Source: Candidatus Aminicenantota bacterium
GTDB lineage: Bacteria; Acidobacteriota; Aminicenantia; Aminicenantales; Aminicenantaceae
Length of the DNA: 5,948 nucleotides
Assembly: GCA_004378665.1 (NCBI GenBank)
Contig: SOIA01000087.1
Coordinates: 1-5,948, forward strand
Reading direction: 5' to 3'
The notes under the pieces are model-generated. The model made no database searches, was not told the DNA's origin, and saw only the letters and a list, made by a program, of their open reading frames with translations. Each line of letters opens with the position of its first letter. Position 1 is the stretch's first letter. Positions 5,316 to 5,948 of this stretch are shown one piece after another. Both the position numbers and the translations under genes were made by a program.

Positions 5316-5948
5316 AGGCAAAGCTGGACATCGGGATTGGAAAGAGAGATTCGCAATCGTCCTCGTCCGTCCCGAGAATCCAGAAAATGTCGGTCTTGTC
5401 GCTCGAAGCATGAAGAACACCGGGTTTGAGGAGCTCCGGCTCGTCCAGGCAGAAGGAATCGACCCGAAGTCCCGGAAGACCGCTGTTCATGCTCGGGATA
5501 TTTTGGAAAGAGCCCGTCTTTATCCAAACCTGGACGCGGCGGTCGGAGACCTGCATCTTGTGTTCGCCGCCACCTCCAAGCGGAGAAAGAACTTTCCTGT
5601 TATCTCTTTAAAAGAGGCAGTGGAAGAGATGCTCCGTTATTCTCCAGCGATGCGGATCGGCCTTCTCTTCGGGAACGAAAGGACAGGCTTGACCACTAAG
5701 GAACTGCGGAGCTCGAACTACCGCTTCATGATCCCTCAGGCTGGAAAACAGCCGTCGTATAACCTTGCCGCGGCCGCCCTTCTGACTTTATTCCATATTT
5801 TTTCTCATGAAGGTGTCAAGGAGGTTGAGGCGAGGGAGAAGCCTCTTCCACGGAAGGCACAGGAAGAGTGCATCCGTCTGATACTCGATAAGCTGGAAAA
5901 AAGGAAGTTTCTCCACGAGACCAACAGACGTCATATGACGGATATGAT
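5305..5948 (+). CDS. trmJ: TrmJ-like tRNA 2'-O-methyltransferase (SPOUT/TrmH family), cut by the window edge
   Basis: About 214 residues are present and the frame is open to the right edge; full-length TrmJ is about 245. SPOUT methyltransferases bind SAM in a C-terminal trefoil knot. Motif 1 is VRPENPENVGLVARSMKNTG (21-40), with R34 matching the conserved catalytic arginine. Motif 2 is LLFGNERTGLT (120-130). Motif 3 is PSYNLAAAA (150-158), where most relatives have SLNL. The spacing and the FGxExxGL form point to TrmJ, which methylates ribose at position 32 of the tRNA anticodon loop. The visible C-terminal part (KLEKRKFLHETNRR) also resembles the TrmJ tail. The start is uncertain: ATG 5305 and the in-frame ATG 5296 both lack a good ribosome binding site, and family homology begins only near residue 16. 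A different TrmH-family RNA target cannot be excluded. Confidence 0.85.
   Translation, partial: MNSSGKAGHRDWKERFAIVLVRPENPENVGLVARSMKNTGFEELRLVQAEGIDPKSRKTAVHARDILERARLYPNLDAAVGDLHLVFAATSKRRKNFPVISLKEAVEEMLRYSPAMRIGLLFGNERTGLTTKELRSSNYRFMIPQAGKQPSYNLAAAALLTLFHIFSHEGVKEVEAREKPLPRKAQEECIRLILDKLEKRKFLHETNRRHMTDM

Overview
The window looks like a chromosomal segment from an anaerobic or facultatively anaerobic bacterium with an outer membrane. The evidence is an oxygen-sensitive class III ribonucleotide reductase with its radical-SAM activase, a predicted periplasmic Spy/CpxP-like protein, canonical sigma-70-type promoter hexamers and strong Shine-Dalgarno sites. Base composition is intermediate. 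Members of Aminicenantes/Acidobacteriota or the former Deltaproteobacteria would fit, but nothing here fixes the phylum. I see no insertion sequence, phage gene, CRISPR array, tRNA or rRNA.

Layout. Positions 1-85 are flank and may hold the last codons of an upstream gene. Positions 86-970 (+) encode a signal-anchored, helical, charged protein with one clear and one degenerate LTxxQ motif. Positions 1000-1395 (-) encode a YjbQ/UPF0047 protein, convergent with the first gene (29-bp gap). Positions 1396-1739 contain no gene. They hold the start signals of yjbQ on the minus strand, an A-tract, a TTGACA/TATAAT promoter firing rightward, one good and one poor candidate NrdR box, and a leader of about 180 nt ending in a strong ribosome binding site.

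Positions 1740-5185 (+) are a tight operon for making DNA precursors without oxygen: nrdD (class III ribonucleotide reductase with ATP-cone), a small CxxC glutaredoxin/NrdH-like protein, nrdG (activase; TTG start inside the previous gene) and dut (dUTPase). Junctions are +3 nt, a 22-nt overlap and +3 nt, so translation is probably coupled. After a 119-nt gap, a TrmJ-like SPOUT tRNA 2'-O-methyltransferase runs off the right edge.

Working model: NrdG places a glycyl radical on NrdD (Gly664), which reduces ribonucleotides. The glutaredoxin-like protein is a good candidate for the thiol reductant, in place of the formate used by the E. coli enzyme. Dut removes dUTP and supplies dUMP for dTMP synthesis. 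NrdR, if present in the genome, would repress the operon when dATP is high. The most interesting points are the built-in thiol partner, the cysteine set of NrdD, the NrdR-type operator, and a strikingly protein-like minus-strand reading in the dut-trmJ gap. No wholly new system is evident.
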